Assembly (NCBI GenBank): GCA_050633785.1
Contig: JBOEHE010000035.1
Location: forward strand, 74,468-138,467
Direction: 5' to 3'
DNA length: 64,000 bases
Origin: CALKZN01 sp050633785
Lineage (GTDB): Bacteria; Pseudomonadota; Gammaproteobacteria; Arenicellales; Arenicellaceae
Part shown: positions 34,335 to 43,041 of the stretch, in pieces
Numbering within the stretch: position 1 is the first letter of the stretch
How the letters are laid out: each line of letters begins with the position of its first letter
Made by a program: the position numbers and the translations under genes
The notes under the pieces: model-generated
Seen by the model: the letters and a program-made list of their open reading frames with translations, nothing else
The model's database searches: none
Told to the model about the DNA's origin: nothing

Positions 34335-35243
34335 ATGCACGCTTATCTGGAATTACTAAAAGACGTTCGTGACAACGGCATTGGCAAAGATGATCGAACG
34401 GGCACTGGAACACGTAGTGTCTTTGGGCGGCAATTACGTTGCAATCTGGCTGATGGCTTTCCTTTGTTGACCACCAAAAAAGTATTCCTGAAAGGTATTA
34501 TTCATGAGCTGTTGTGGTTTATTCGGGGAGATACCAATATTCGTTATCTGGTGGAAAACGGTGTTGGTATCTGGAATGAATGGCCGTTTCAGAATTATTT
34601 GAATCGTCAGGGTTTGAGTGAGGGTTTGATTAAACATTCTCCTGAGTGGCAGCGGGAACTACAGGTATTTATTGAACAGATTAAACAAGATCAAGGCTTT
34701 GCCGAGCAATGGGGTGAATTGGGCCCGGTTTATGGTCGGCAGTGGCGTAATTTTTCCGGCATTGACCAACTGGAATGGGTAATCAACGAAATCAAAACCA
34801 ATCCGACCTCGCGCCGCTTGATAGTCTCAGCTTGGAACCCCGCTGATATAGAAGAAATGAGCAAAGCAGGCTTGCCGCCCTGTCATACTCTGTTTCAGTT
34901 TTATGTGTCAGCGGACAATAAACTCAGTTGTCAGCTGTATCAACGCAGTGCTGACTTGTTTCTGGGAGTTCCTTTTAATATTGCCAGCTATGCGCTGTTG
35001 ACGATGATGGTGGCTCAAGTGTGTGGTTTGGAGCCTGGTGATTTTGTGCATGCCTTTGGGGATGTGCATATCTATAACAATCATGCTGAGCAAATGGATG
35101 AACAACTGTCCAGAACCCCCAAAACTCTGCCAACTTTGTCATTGAACCCCGACATTGATAGCTTGTTTGATTTCAGCTTTGAGGATTTCACGCTGGAGAA
35201 TTATGATCCGGAGCCATCAATAAAAGCACCTGTAGCGGTTTGA
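34335..35243 (+). CDS. thyA: Thymidylate synthase, long form
   Basis: This folate-dependent enzyme makes dTMP from dUMP. The 302-residue protein contains RTGTGTRSVFG, FPLLTTKKV, GPVYGRQWR, the nucleophile in AGLPPCHTLFQFYV (near 185-198), YQRSADLFLGVPFNI and HIYNNHAEQ. It is longer than E. coli ThyA (264) because of an insertion in the small domain (about residues 90-130), as in Gram-positive long-type enzymes. AGGGG lies upstream. folA, which regenerates its folate product, lies 4.4 kb downstream. Confidence 0.97.
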   Translation: MHAYLELLKDVRDNGIGKDDRTGTGTRSVFGRQLRCNLADGFPLLTTKKVFLKGIIHELLWFIRGDTNIRYLVENGVGIWNEWPFQNYLNRQGLSEGLIKHSPEWQRELQVFIEQIKQDQGFAEQWGELGPVYGRQWRNFSGIDQLEWVINEIKTNPTSRRLIVSAWNPADIEEMSKAGLPPCHTLFQFYVSADNKLSCQLYQRSADLFLGVPFNIASYALLTMMVAQVCGLEPGDFVHAFGDVHIYNNHAEQMDEQLSRTPKTLPTLSLNPDIDSLFDFSFEDFTLENYDPEPSIKAPVAV

Positions 35244-35280
35244 TATTAATGAGGCAAATGTCTGCCTGCCCCGATGTGCA

Positions 35281-36216
35281 TCACAGTTCGGTTTTGCGAT
35301 AGTTGCCTGGGGTTTCATCAAAGATCCGCTTAAATGCTTTGCTGAATGCTGCTGCGGATTCATAACCAACCTCTCTGGCGATATTATCAATAGATGAATC
35401 TGACTTTGCCAGCATTTGTTTGGCGTTCTGCATGCGCCAGTTAGTCACATATTGCATGGGAGATAAATCGATATATTGCTTAAAGCGATCGGCAAACAAG
35501 GATCGCGACATGCTCGATTCCAATGCCAGTTTTTCAACCGTCCAGTCTGCGGCGTAATTATCATGAAAAGCCTTCAGGCCATTAGATAAATTTTTATCGT
35601 TCAATGCTGCAATAAACCCTTTGTTGATAGTTTTTTGCATGCTCCAGAAACGAATAGCTTGAATGAAGATCACCTCTGATAGGCGTTTGATGATAGCCGA
35701 GCTGCCATTGTGCTGTGTTTTAGCTGTGTCAGACAAGAATTTTAATGTATCCTTCATCCAAGTTAAGCCAGTCTCGCCACCAGTATTTTCCGGTTTTATG
35801 ATGCACTCCGGCAAATGAGAAACTAAAGGGTGCTGGATTTGTTCTGTAAACTCAAAGTGGCCACATACCAGCTGTGTATCATGATGTGATATTTCCTCTC
35901 CAATATGAAATATCCCCTGTCCGTTATAATTCGCTTGAATAAATGCTTCATCCAAGCTCATAGGAGGGCGATCAGATGTGTCGCTCAGGATATGTTGTGC
36001 GCCATGTGGAATAACGATCAGATCACCAGAAGACAGTCGCCTTGCCTCTTTTTCCCCCTGAATTCGGACCCAGCAAACACCCTGAGTGACATAATGAAAA
36101 CGAGCGACGTTTTTATACTCAGGAACTTCTACGCTCCAGGGAGAATGAAAATTAGTGGCAAAATAGAACGTGCCATTAAAGTGCAATGAATCAAGTATTT
36201 TGCTAAGAGTGTCCAA
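35281..36216 (-). CDS. AraC-family regulator with cupin sensor domain
   Basis: The 311-residue protein has an N-terminal cupin-type domain (FHYVTQGVCWVRIQGEKE, SSGDLIVIPHGAQHILSD near 63-80) and the C-terminal AraC helix-turn-helix pair (WTVEKLALESSMSRSLFADRFKQY and IAREVGYESAAAFSKAFKRIFDETPGNYRK). It is divergent from the MAPEG and YHS genes with about 185 bases between starts, and so is their likely regulator. The effector is unknown. Confidence 0.92.
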   Translation of the reverse strand: MDTLSKILDSLHFNGTFYFATNFHSPWSVEVPEYKNVARFHYVTQGVCWVRIQGEKEARRLSSGDLIVIPHGAQHILSDTSDRPPMSLDEAFIQANYNGQGIFHIGEEISHHDTQLVCGHFEFTEQIQHPLVSHLPECIIKPENTGGETGLTWMKDTLKFLSDTAKTQHNGSSAIIKRLSEVIFIQAIRFWSMQKTINKGFIAALNDKNLSNGLKAFHDNYAADWTVEKLALESSMSRSLFADRFKQYIDLSPMQYVTNWRMQNAKQMLAKSDSSIDNIAREVGYESAAAFSKAFKRIFDETPGNYRKTEL

Positions 36217-36400
36217 AATATAGGCTCCTGAATAAATATACTATTGGAATGTATTGTAGATAAAAATTTACTAAAAATCCTGAAAGAGGATAAAAATATG
36301 GACGAATGGACAAAAAATAGAGACTGACAAACATCGATAAGGAAATCGTATTTTTTAATAATAAGGCTTCACACAATGAAACTTTCTGGAGAAGAAAATC

Positions 36401-36817
36401 ATGAATGACGTTTATTATTATCTAATTCTTAGCGGTGTTTTAACTGTATTGCTTTGGACGCCCTACATCGTTGCACGTCTGTTTGTTTGGGGGCCGTTAA
36501 CCTTTCTGAATAATTACCCTGACAATTTTCCGCTTGAAAAGCCTCAGCAGCCACTATGGGCTGAACGAGCACAGCGTGCTCACTTAAATATGGTTGAAAC
36601 CATGCCGGCATTTATAGCAGTAGCCATTGGTTCCGGTTTTTTAGTTAATGATTCAAATGCCAGCATTGCAAGCATCGCTTCCTGGTGTGCTGTTTTCTTC
36701 TGGGCACGTGTTGCTCATGCTGTGGTTTATATCGCAGGCATTCCATATCTACGCACACCAGTATATCTCATTTCATGGTTGTCAATTTTAGTCATTGCAG
36801 CAACGGCAATTCTGTAA
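36401..36817 (+). CDS. MAPEG-family membrane protein
   Basis: The 138-residue protein has four hydrophobic helices and the MAPEG pattern: RAQRAHLNMVETMPAFIA near residue 58 and ARVAHAVVYIAGIPYLRTPVY near 104. Eukaryotic members are glutathione-dependent enzymes, while bacterial ones are mostly uncharacterised. GGAGAAG precedes the ATG. Together with the YHS-domain gene 61 bases downstream it forms a probable two-gene unit controlled by the divergent AraC regulator. Confidence 0.9.
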   Translation: MNDVYYYLILSGVLTVLLWTPYIVARLFVWGPLTFLNNYPDNFPLEKPQQPLWAERAQRAHLNMVETMPAFIAVAIGSGFLVNDSNASIASIASWCAVFFWARVAHAVVYIAGIPYLRTPVYLISWLSILVIAATAIL

Positions 36818-36878
36818 TTGAAACCTGATTTTGCATCATCTCAATATTTTAATTTCTACCTGAACAGAGGAAAACATT

Positions 36879-37337
36879 ATGAATATAATCAAAACAACCT
36901 TAATAACAATTTCCAGCATTTTATTTATTGCTTTATCCAGCATATCAATCGCTGCAGAACCTAATAGCGTTGTCGGAGTTGGTGGTTATGACTTGGTCAG
37001 TTATCAGACTGGCAAGAAACCCCTGCCTGGCAATGGAAATCATGTAGTGCAACATAATGGCGTTAATTATTTATTTTCAAACAAAGCTAATGCGAAAAAA
37101 TTCAACGCCAATAAAGATAAATATTTGCCTGCCTACGGTGGTTATTGTGCTTATGGAGCATCGGTAGGCAAGAAGTTCATTGCAGATCCAACGGTTTGGG
37201 AAGTTGTCGATGGTAAGTTATATCTGAATCTGGACAATGACATTAAATCCCTGTGGGTGAAAGATATATCTGGCAACATTCGAAAAGCTGATAAACACTG
37301 GAAATCCATTAAAGAAGTTGCTGCAGCTGATTTATAA
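36879..37337 (+). CDS. Exported YHS-domain protein
   Basis: The 152-residue protein has a signal peptide (ending ISIAA near 26) and a YHS-type domain: GYDLVSYQTGKKPLPGN, VNYLFSNKANAKKFNANKDKYLPAYGGYCAYGASVGKKF. YHS domains often bind metal, but the role here is unknown. AGAGGAAAA precedes the ATG. A strong terminator at 37353-37380 follows. Confidence 0.9.
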   Translation: MNIIKTTLITISSILFIALSSISIAAEPNSVVGVGGYDLVSYQTGKKPLPGNGNHVVQHNGVNYLFSNKANAKKFNANKDKYLPAYGGYCAYGASVGKKFIADPTVWEVVDGKLYLNLDNDIKSLWVKDISGNIRKADKHWKSIKEVAAADL

Positions 37338-37352
37338 AAAGTCAGGTGTTCG

Positions 37353-37380
37353 AAAAAAAGGAGCCAACGGCTCCTTTTTT
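37353..37380. terminator. Rho-independent terminator
   Basis: The stem AAAAAAGGAGCC (37354-37365) pairs perfectly with GGCTCCTTTTTT (37369-37380) over a 3-base loop. The A and T runs let it act for the YHS gene and for the opposing lipoprotein gene. Confidence 0.93.
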
Positions 37381-37406
37381 ATTTCATACCAGGTGTATTC
37401 AACCCT

Positions 37407-37787
37407 TTATCGATAGCCATCTTCTTTGGTATCAACAATGATCTTAATCAAACGACGGTTGCCGCCGAAGATAAGACGCCCTTCACCTTTATAAAATAAT
37501 TCCTGCCGATTAGTGTCGCTGCCATAATAAAAGGGAATCCATGCCTTACCAGTCACATAGGATTTCCGGTCTGTTTCTCTGCCAATCAAGTCATAAATCT
37601 GTTGTCCAGACATGCCGAGGCTGATTTTGCTGAACTTGCTGCCAGCAGCTGCATTGCTACCATCAATAGTCAGTTCTGTTGACGCAGGCTTTGTGCTTGA
37701 TGATTCCTTAGTTCCATTGATTGTGCTACAGGCCGTTAATGTACCCAAACACAAGCTCATGACCAAAACTTTAGTCATATTTTTCAT
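37407..37787 (-). CDS. Outer-membrane lipoprotein with BamE/SmpA-like fold
   Basis: The 126-residue product has a lipoprotein signal with lipobox LTAC (Cys 20). After a Ser/Thr-rich linker, the C-terminal 75 residues follow the SmpA/OmlA pattern: FSKISLGMSGQQIYDLIGRETDRKSY, then KGEGRLIFGGNRRLIKIIVD. It is not BamE itself, because the length and spacing differ. It probably sits in the outer membrane facing the periplasm. AGGA lies eight bases before the start. Confidence 0.82.
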   Translation of the reverse strand: MKNMTKVLVMSLCLGTLTACSTINGTKESSSTKPASTELTIDGSNAAAGSKFSKISLGMSGQQIYDLIGRETDRKSYVTGKAWIPFYYGSDTNRQELFYKGEGRLIFGGNRRLIKIIVDTKEDGYR

Positions 37788-38017
37788 AGTGAAAATCCTA
37801 GTTTGATAAATTGTGGCGCGATTCTAACACAGTGACGATACCGTTGTTCAAGCGAAAAATATTGAGTTCAACGATTGTGTTTGAACGCCATTATGAGGCT
37901 TGCTGATTTAATTTATCCGGATAGTGGCTTTGAGATTGGCATTAATTGCAGTGTTTGGTGTAACATTCCGCCTTTACTATTGAACGAGCTACTCTGGTGG
38001 CTGTAATACGAGATGTC

Positions 38018-38506
38018 ATGAAAAAGAAAGTTGCAGTAATAATGGGCTCAAAAAGCGATTGGCCAACCATGCAATCAGCGACCGAAATCATGGATCAACT
38101 GGAGGTTGATTACCATGTCGAGGTGGTGTCAGCTCACCGCACGCCAGATAAATTGATGCAGTTTGCTGAAAATGCTGTCGATAACGGCTTTCAAGTGATC
38201 ATCGCAGGTGCTGGTGGTGCTGCTCATTTGCCGGGCATGGCTGCTGCAAAAACACGTATACCAGTGCTTGGAGTGCCGGTTCAGAGCAAAGCCTTAAGCG
38301 GCGTTGACAGTCTCTATTCGATCGTGCAAATGCCTAAAGGCATTGCGGTTGGCACTCTGGCGATTGGCACGGCTGGGGCTTTTAATGCCGGTTTGCTGGC
38401 TTGCCAGATATTGGCGAATAATGATGCCGATCTGGCCGCTCGGCTGGATGCTTTTCGCGCTGCACAAACCCAGACTATTCTGGATGGTGCTGATCCGCGC
38501 GATTGA
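38018..38506 (+). CDS. purE: N5-carboxyaminoimidazole ribonucleotide mutase
   Basis: From ATG 38018 (MKKKVAVIMGSKSDW) the enzyme has 162 residues, the normal class I PurE length. The GTG at 37997 adds seven non-conserved residues and is not preferred. It shows GSKSDWPTM, VSAHRTPDKL and GAGGAAHLPGMAAA, the CAIR-binding loops. It converts N5-CAIR, the PurK product, to CAIR in purine synthesis. It is first in the tight run purE-purK-folA-tsaC-hemF-waaA. Confidence 0.97.
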   Translation: MKKKVAVIMGSKSDWPTMQSATEIMDQLEVDYHVEVVSAHRTPDKLMQFAENAVDNGFQVIIAGAGGAAHLPGMAAAKTRIPVLGVPVQSKALSGVDSLYSIVQMPKGIAVGTLAIGTAGAFNAGLLACQILANNDADLAARLDAFRAAQTQTILDGADPRD

Positions 38507-38550
38507 TGTTTAGAACAGATTATTAACGATAGAAGTGCGATATTGATGAT

Positions 38551-39651
38551 ATGAAAACGGTTTGGGTTTTAGGGGCAGGACAACTGGGAGCCATGTTGCG
38601 TCAGGCTGGCAATCCACTGGGATTGACAGTGAACCCGGTTCAGGCCGATCAGCCGCTCAACACAGTGGACAGCTTGCAGGCTCAGGATGTGGTGACACCT
38701 GAAATTGAATCCTGGCCTGAGTCTGAAACAACCCTGCGCTTGTCGCAGCACAATAACTTCATTAACCGCGATGTGTTTCCAACCATCGCTGACCGCAAAA
38801 CACAGAAAGAATTGCTCGATCGTTTGAACATTCCAACTGCCGACTGGCTGCCTGTGGAACAGTCAAGCACTGAGGATGATTTGTATAAGTCACTTGGTGC
38901 TGATGTGTTGTTGAAACGTCGCACTGGGGGCTATGATGGTCGTGGTCAACACTGGCTGCATCAGGAAACTGACAATACTACTGCCTCCACCATCCCCGGT
39001 GACTTCCGAGAACAATCCATTGCTGAAAAAGCGATTCCTTTCGATGAGGAAATGTCGGTTATTGGCGTGCGCAGCCGTTCCGGTGAACTGAACTTCTACC
39101 CATTGACCCTGAACAAACATGTGAATGGCATTTTGAAAGCCTCTATTGGTGCCTTGCCTCGTTTGCAGGCTTTGCAGGCACAGGCCGAAGCGATGTTATC
39201 CCGATTGCTGAATGATCTTGATTATGTCGGAGTCATGGCGATGGAATGTTTCCGGGTGGGCGACACCCTGCTGGTCAATGAACTGGCGCCGCGGGTGCAC
39301 AACTCGGGCCACTGGACTCAGGCAGCAAGCAGCATCAATCAATTTGAAGCACATTTGCGCGCCGTTGCAGATCTGCCTTTGCCAGCGATCAACATCAAAG
39401 GCCAGGCTGTCATGATCAATCTCGTTGGCCTTGAATACAATGAAGCGTGGCTGGCCGTTGCCGGAGCTGAACTGTATTGGTACAACAAAGACGTGCGTGC
39501 CGGTCGAAAGCTGGGACATATTAATTTCTGCGCTCCAGAGGCAGACAGTTTGCAGCAACTGGCGCAAACCTTGCCAGAAGAGGACCAGAAGGTTGTGGAC
39601 TGGGTGCTTGACGAGTTACAAAAGACATCAAAAGAACAGGTTGGGCTTTAG
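38551..39651 (+). CDS. purK: 5-(carboxyamino)imidazole ribonucleotide synthase
   Basis: The 366-residue ATP-grasp enzyme makes N5-CAIR from AIR, bicarbonate and ATP. It shows VWVLGAGQLGAMLRQAG at the N-terminus, LKRRTGGYDGRGQHWL near 126, VNELAPRVHNSGHWTQAASSINQFEAHLRA near 244 and GRKLGHINF near 322. It follows purE by 44 bases and abuts folA with no gap. Confidence 0.97.
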   Translation: MKTVWVLGAGQLGAMLRQAGNPLGLTVNPVQADQPLNTVDSLQAQDVVTPEIESWPESETTLRLSQHNNFINRDVFPTIADRKTQKELLDRLNIPTADWLPVEQSSTEDDLYKSLGADVLLKRRTGGYDGRGQHWLHQETDNTTASTIPGDFREQSIAEKAIPFDEEMSVIGVRSRSGELNFYPLTLNKHVNGILKASIGALPRLQALQAQAEAMLSRLLNDLDYVGVMAMECFRVGDTLLVNELAPRVHNSGHWTQAASSINQFEAHLRAVADLPLPAINIKGQAVMINLVGLEYNEAWLAVAGAELYWYNKDVRAGRKLGHINFCAPEADSLQQLAQTLPEEDQKVVDWVLDELQKTSKEQVGL

Positions 39652-40137
39652 ATGGAGATCATTCTAGTCGCCGCAATTGGTCAGAATCGGGAGTTGGGTC
39701 TGGACAATCAATTGCTCTGGCAATTGCCGGGTGACTTGCCCAGATTCAAAGAAATGACCATGGGGTACCCGATTATCATGGGGCGAAAAACCTTTGATTC
39801 TATTGGCCGACCTCTGCCGGGAAGACAAAACATCGTGCTGACGCGTAACGCAGAATTTTCTGTTGATGGTTTGACAGTGGCACATACCGTCGAACAAGCC
39901 ATGCAATTGGTCACAGAGACAAACCTTGATAAGGTCTTTGTGATTGGTGGCGGCGAAATATACAGTCTGTTCCTGCCACATGCCACGCAACTTGAATTGA
40001 CGCTGGTGCATGATGCACCGCAAGCAGATGCCTTTTTCCCAGACTATGACTCCGGGTTTAAAGAAACGGCTCGCATCAGCAATCAAGCTGATACTTTGCA
40101 CTATGATTACGTCAGCTATTCGCGAATCACTGACTAG
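39652..40137 (+). CDS. folA: Dihydrofolate reductase
   Basis: The 161-residue NADPH-dependent enzyme regenerates tetrahydrofolate after thymidylate synthase. Visible signatures are ILVAAIGQNRELGLDNQLLW, LPGDLPRFKEMTMG, IMGRKTFDSIGRPLPGRQNIVLTR and VFVIGGGEIY. Its ATG directly follows the purK stop. Its last 35 bases overlap tsaC, which indicates translational coupling. Confidence 0.97.
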   Translation: MEIILVAAIGQNRELGLDNQLLWQLPGDLPRFKEMTMGYPIIMGRKTFDSIGRPLPGRQNIVLTRNAEFSVDGLTVAHTVEQAMQLVTETNLDKVFVIGGGEIYSLFLPHATQLELTLVHDAPQADAFFPDYDSGFKETARISNQADTLHYDYVSYSRITD

Positions 40138-40684
40138 CCCGGAACTTAAGCGGGCGATTAAGGTCCTGCAACAAGGCGGTGTGATTGCGTATCCTACTGA
40201 ACATTGCTACGGGCTGGGTTGTGACCCAGACAATCAACATGCAGTGCGCAAACTATTATCGATCAAGCAACGCAGCCGCAGACAAGGTGTGCTCCTAATT
40301 GCTGCCAGCATCCCACAAGTGAGCAAATATGCCGTGTTGGATAAGGTGCCTTTTGAAACTGAGATTCGCAGTTCATGGCCAGGGCCATTCACCTGGCTGT
40401 TGCCTGCCAGAAGCACCGTTTCCAAATGGGTCAAGGGCGATCACCCGCTGGTGGCCGTGCGTGTCACGCAACACGCAATCGCAGCACAATTGTGCCGGGT
40501 TTATGGTAAAGCGCTGGTGTCAACCAGCGCCAATCGCCACAAACGCCCTGCTTTGCTGTCTGCCATTGAGGTGAATGCTGCCATGGGGCAGCAAATAGAC
40601 TATATCCTGCCAGGCCCTGTAGGCGGCGACAGCAAACCATCGCAAATTCGTAATGGTATTAGTGGTCAGCTATTGAGACAATAG
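40103..40684 (+). CDS. tsaC: Threonylcarbamoyl-AMP synthase (Sua5/YrdC/YwlC family)
   Basis: The ATG at 40103 gives 193 residues, close to E. coli TsaC (190). Earlier in-frame starts lie inside folA. It shows GGVIAYPTEHCYGLGCDPDN, IKQRSRRQGVLLI, SSWPGPFTWLLPA, VAVRVTQHAIA and LVSTSANRHKRPA. It makes threonylcarbamoyl-AMP for the t6A37 modification of ANN-decoding tRNAs. It overlaps folA and is followed after four bases by hemF. Confidence 0.93.
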   Translation: MITSAIRESLTSPELKRAIKVLQQGGVIAYPTEHCYGLGCDPDNQHAVRKLLSIKQRSRRQGVLLIAASIPQVSKYAVLDKVPFETEIRSSWPGPFTWLLPARSTVSKWVKGDHPLVAVRVTQHAIAAQLCRVYGKALVSTSANRHKRPALLSAIEVNAAMGQQIDYILPGPVGGDSKPSQIRNGISGQLLRQ

Positions 40685-40688
40685 CCTT

Positions 40689-41615
40689 ATGAACAGCACC
40701 GACTCAAACAACCTTCCAGATCTGGAAGCGGTAGAACACTATCTGAAATCCTTGCAGGACTCGATTTGCAATGAATTGGCGGCCATTGATGGTAAGCAGA
40801 GTTTTGTTGAAGATCAGTGGCAACACGCCCAAGGTCAGGGCGGCGGTCGCACCCGGGTGTTGGCTGAGGGCGCTGTGATTGAAAAAGGCGGCGTTAACTT
40901 TTCCCGAGTGCTGGGTGATCAATTGCCAAAAGCGGCCACCGATAAGCGCCCGGATCTGGTGGGAAAATCCTTTGAAGCCATGGGCTTGTCTCTGGTGATT
41001 CACCCCAATAATCCCCATGCCCCAACCTCGCATATGAATGTGCGCTTTTTCATTGCCGGGGCGGACACTGACCAGCCGGTGTGGTGGTTTGGCGGTGGTT
41101 TTGATATGACGCCCTATTATGGCTATGAAGACGATGCCAGACACTGGCACCAGATGGCCAGACAGGCCTGCGAACCATTGGGTGAGCAAGCCTATAGCAA
41201 ATACAAACAATGGTGCGATGACTATTTTTATCTGCGTCATCGTCAGGAACAACGCGGCATTGGTGGTTTGTTCTTCGATGATCTGAATCAACCGGGTTTT
41301 GAACAGAGTTTTGCCTTTATGCAAAGTGTCGGCGACCATTTTCTGCTGGCGTATGCGCCGATTCTGCGGCGACGTCATGGCTTGTCGTTCTCGCCAGAGC
41401 AACGTGATTGGCAGCTATACCGACGCGGGCGCTATGTTGAATTTAATCTGGTGTTTGATCGTGGCACTTTGTTTGGCCTGCAATCCGGTGGTCGCACCGA
41501 ATCAATCCTGATGTCTCTGCCACCGCTGGTGAAATGGGAGTATGCTCGCCAAGCTGAACCCGGTTCCCCCGAAGCAGAACTGCTCAGCCATTATCTGCAA
41601 CCAAGGGACTGGTGA
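40689..41615 (+). CDS. hemF: Oxygen-dependent coproporphyrinogen III oxidase
   Basis: The 308-residue HemF decarboxylates coproporphyrinogen III to protoporphyrinogen IX using O2, so the organism is at least facultatively aerobic. Motifs are GGGRTRVLAEGAVIEKGGVNFS, THMNVRFF-like TSHMNVRFFIAG, WWFGGGFDMTPYYGYEDDARHWH, RGIGGLFFDDL and RRGRYVEFNLVFDRGTLFGLQSGGRTESILMSLPP. It sits in the tsaC-hemF-waaA run. hemJ and hemW are at the far end of the window. Confidence 0.98.
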   Translation: MNSTDSNNLPDLEAVEHYLKSLQDSICNELAAIDGKQSFVEDQWQHAQGQGGGRTRVLAEGAVIEKGGVNFSRVLGDQLPKAATDKRPDLVGKSFEAMGLSLVIHPNNPHAPTSHMNVRFFIAGADTDQPVWWFGGGFDMTPYYGYEDDARHWHQMARQACEPLGEQAYSKYKQWCDDYFYLRHRQEQRGIGGLFFDDLNQPGFEQSFAFMQSVGDHFLLAYAPILRRRHGLSFSPEQRDWQLYRRGRYVEFNLVFDRGTLFGLQSGGRTESILMSLPPLVKWEYARQAEPGSPEAELLSHYLQPRDW

Positions 41616-42883
41616 TGTTTGCCTATTATTGCTATCGGGTTTTAGTCTATTTACTGTTGCCGTTCATGTTGCTGTTGCAGTGGCGTAAGGGTTTTCGCAA
41701 TCGTGGCTATTGGAGTCACTGGGGTGACCGTCTGGGCTTTGTTAATGTGCCGCAGAAAAACTACGACTACTGGGTGCATGCGGTGTCCGTTGGTGAAGTG
41801 CGAGCAGCAGCGCCTTTGATCAAACGCATGCTCAGTGACAATCCTGAGAGAAAAATTCTGCTGACCGTTTCAACACCAACCGGACGCGACACCGTTGATC
41901 TGCTGCTCAAAGACAGCGTTGATGTCTGCTACATGCCCTATGATGTTGGTTTTGCCACCCGCTTGTTTCTGCAGCGCACCCAGCCCAAAGTGGCGGTGAT
42001 TCTGGAAACCGAAGTCTGGCCAAACTTGATCGTCAAAGCACAAAAGATGGACATTCCTTTGCTGTATATCAATGTGCGCCTGTCAGAACGGTCTTTCAAA
42101 CGCTACCAAAGCATGGCTTCATTCAGCCGCATGGTCTTTTCCCGCATTGATTATTTTGCTATTCAAAGCGCTTCAGACGCCGCCCGGGTGCATCAATTGG
42201 GTGTGCCTCTGGAAAAGTTTTCCATCACCGGCAACATCAAATTCGATGTGCAAATGCCAGCCAGTCTGGCCGAATCGGCGCAAGGTCTGCGTGGTTTGCT
42301 GACCCAGCAGCGCACAGTCTGGATAGCAGGCAGCACACGTGAGGGTGAAGAAGAACTGTTGCTGCAGATCTATCAGAATCTGAAAACTGACCACCCTGAC
42401 CTGCTGCTGGTGATTGTGCCCAGACACCCCGAACGTTTTGATAGTGTGGCCAAGTTGTGCCAGAAGCACAGCCTGCAATGCGTCAGACGTACAGAAAACC
42501 CTATGGCCATCGAAGCAGAAGTCGATGTCTATCTGGGTGACACCATGGGCGAACTCAGCCTGATGTACGCCGCGGCCGACATCGCCTTTGTTGGTGGCAG
42601 TCTGGTGCCGTTCGGCGGACAGAACATTCTCGAGCCCTGCGCTCTAGGCATTCCGGTCCTGTTCGGCCCACATATGTTCAATTTTGAAGAAATCAGCGCC
42701 CTGACCATTGAAGCTGGCGCTGGTATTCAGGTGTTGGACCCACAGGGCCTGCAAAAACAGCTGCAGGAATTGATCCAACGACCCAACAAACGCGATGAAA
42801 TGGGCTCCAAGGGCAAAGCATTGATCGAAGAACACAAAGGCGCATTGGAACGAATTTATCAACTGGTAGTTGATCTGGATTAG
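41615..42883 (+). CDS. waaA: Kdo transferase (3-deoxy-D-manno-octulosonic acid transferase)
   Basis: The ATG at 41615 overlaps the hemF stop (TGATG); a GTG at 41612 is also in frame. The 422-residue inner-membrane-anchored glycosyltransferase adds Kdo to lipid A precursor. It shows an N-terminal anchor (YYCYRVLVYLLLPFMLLLQW), WVHAVSVGEVRAAAPLI, LLTVSTPTGRDTV, ETEVWPNLI, AGSTREGEE near 232 and FVGGSLVPFGGQNILEPCALGIPVLFGPH near 326. It shows that the cell makes LPS. It is last in the purE-waaA run. Confidence 0.97.
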   Translation: MFAYYCYRVLVYLLLPFMLLLQWRKGFRNRGYWSHWGDRLGFVNVPQKNYDYWVHAVSVGEVRAAAPLIKRMLSDNPERKILLTVSTPTGRDTVDLLLKDSVDVCYMPYDVGFATRLFLQRTQPKVAVILETEVWPNLIVKAQKMDIPLLYINVRLSERSFKRYQSMASFSRMVFSRIDYFAIQSASDAARVHQLGVPLEKFSITGNIKFDVQMPASLAESAQGLRGLLTQQRTVWIAGSTREGEEELLLQIYQNLKTDHPDLLLVIVPRHPERFDSVAKLCQKHSLQCVRRTENPMAIEAEVDVYLGDTMGELSLMYAAADIAFVGGSLVPFGGQNILEPCALGIPVLFGPHMFNFEEISALTIEAGAGIQVLDPQGLQKQLQELIQRPNKRDEMGSKGKALIEEHKGALERIYQLVVDLD

Positions 42884-42924
42884 TCGGTTTCTTCTGTACT
42901 GAAAAAACGCTGGCACCACCCGCC

Positions 42925-42952
42925 TTGGTTTTGGCATGGATATCGGTATAAT
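42925..42952 (+). promoter_or_regulatory. Predicted sigma-70 promoter of the KAP NTPase gene
   Basis: TTGGTT (42925-42930), 16 bases and TATAAT (42947-42952) lie 90 bases upstream of the preferred start. Confidence 0.55.
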
Positions 42953-43041
42953 TGGACTATCTCCAATATTTCTATCACCCCTGAATGCAAGGCTTGTTGT
43001 GGTGTTGGGCAAGCTGAGTCATGGACAAAAAGGACAGTTTT

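Noticed and set aside
40704..41402. Reverse 232-codon open frame across hemF
   Set aside because: hemF is unmistakable on the other strand, and this frame is a GC-pattern shadow.
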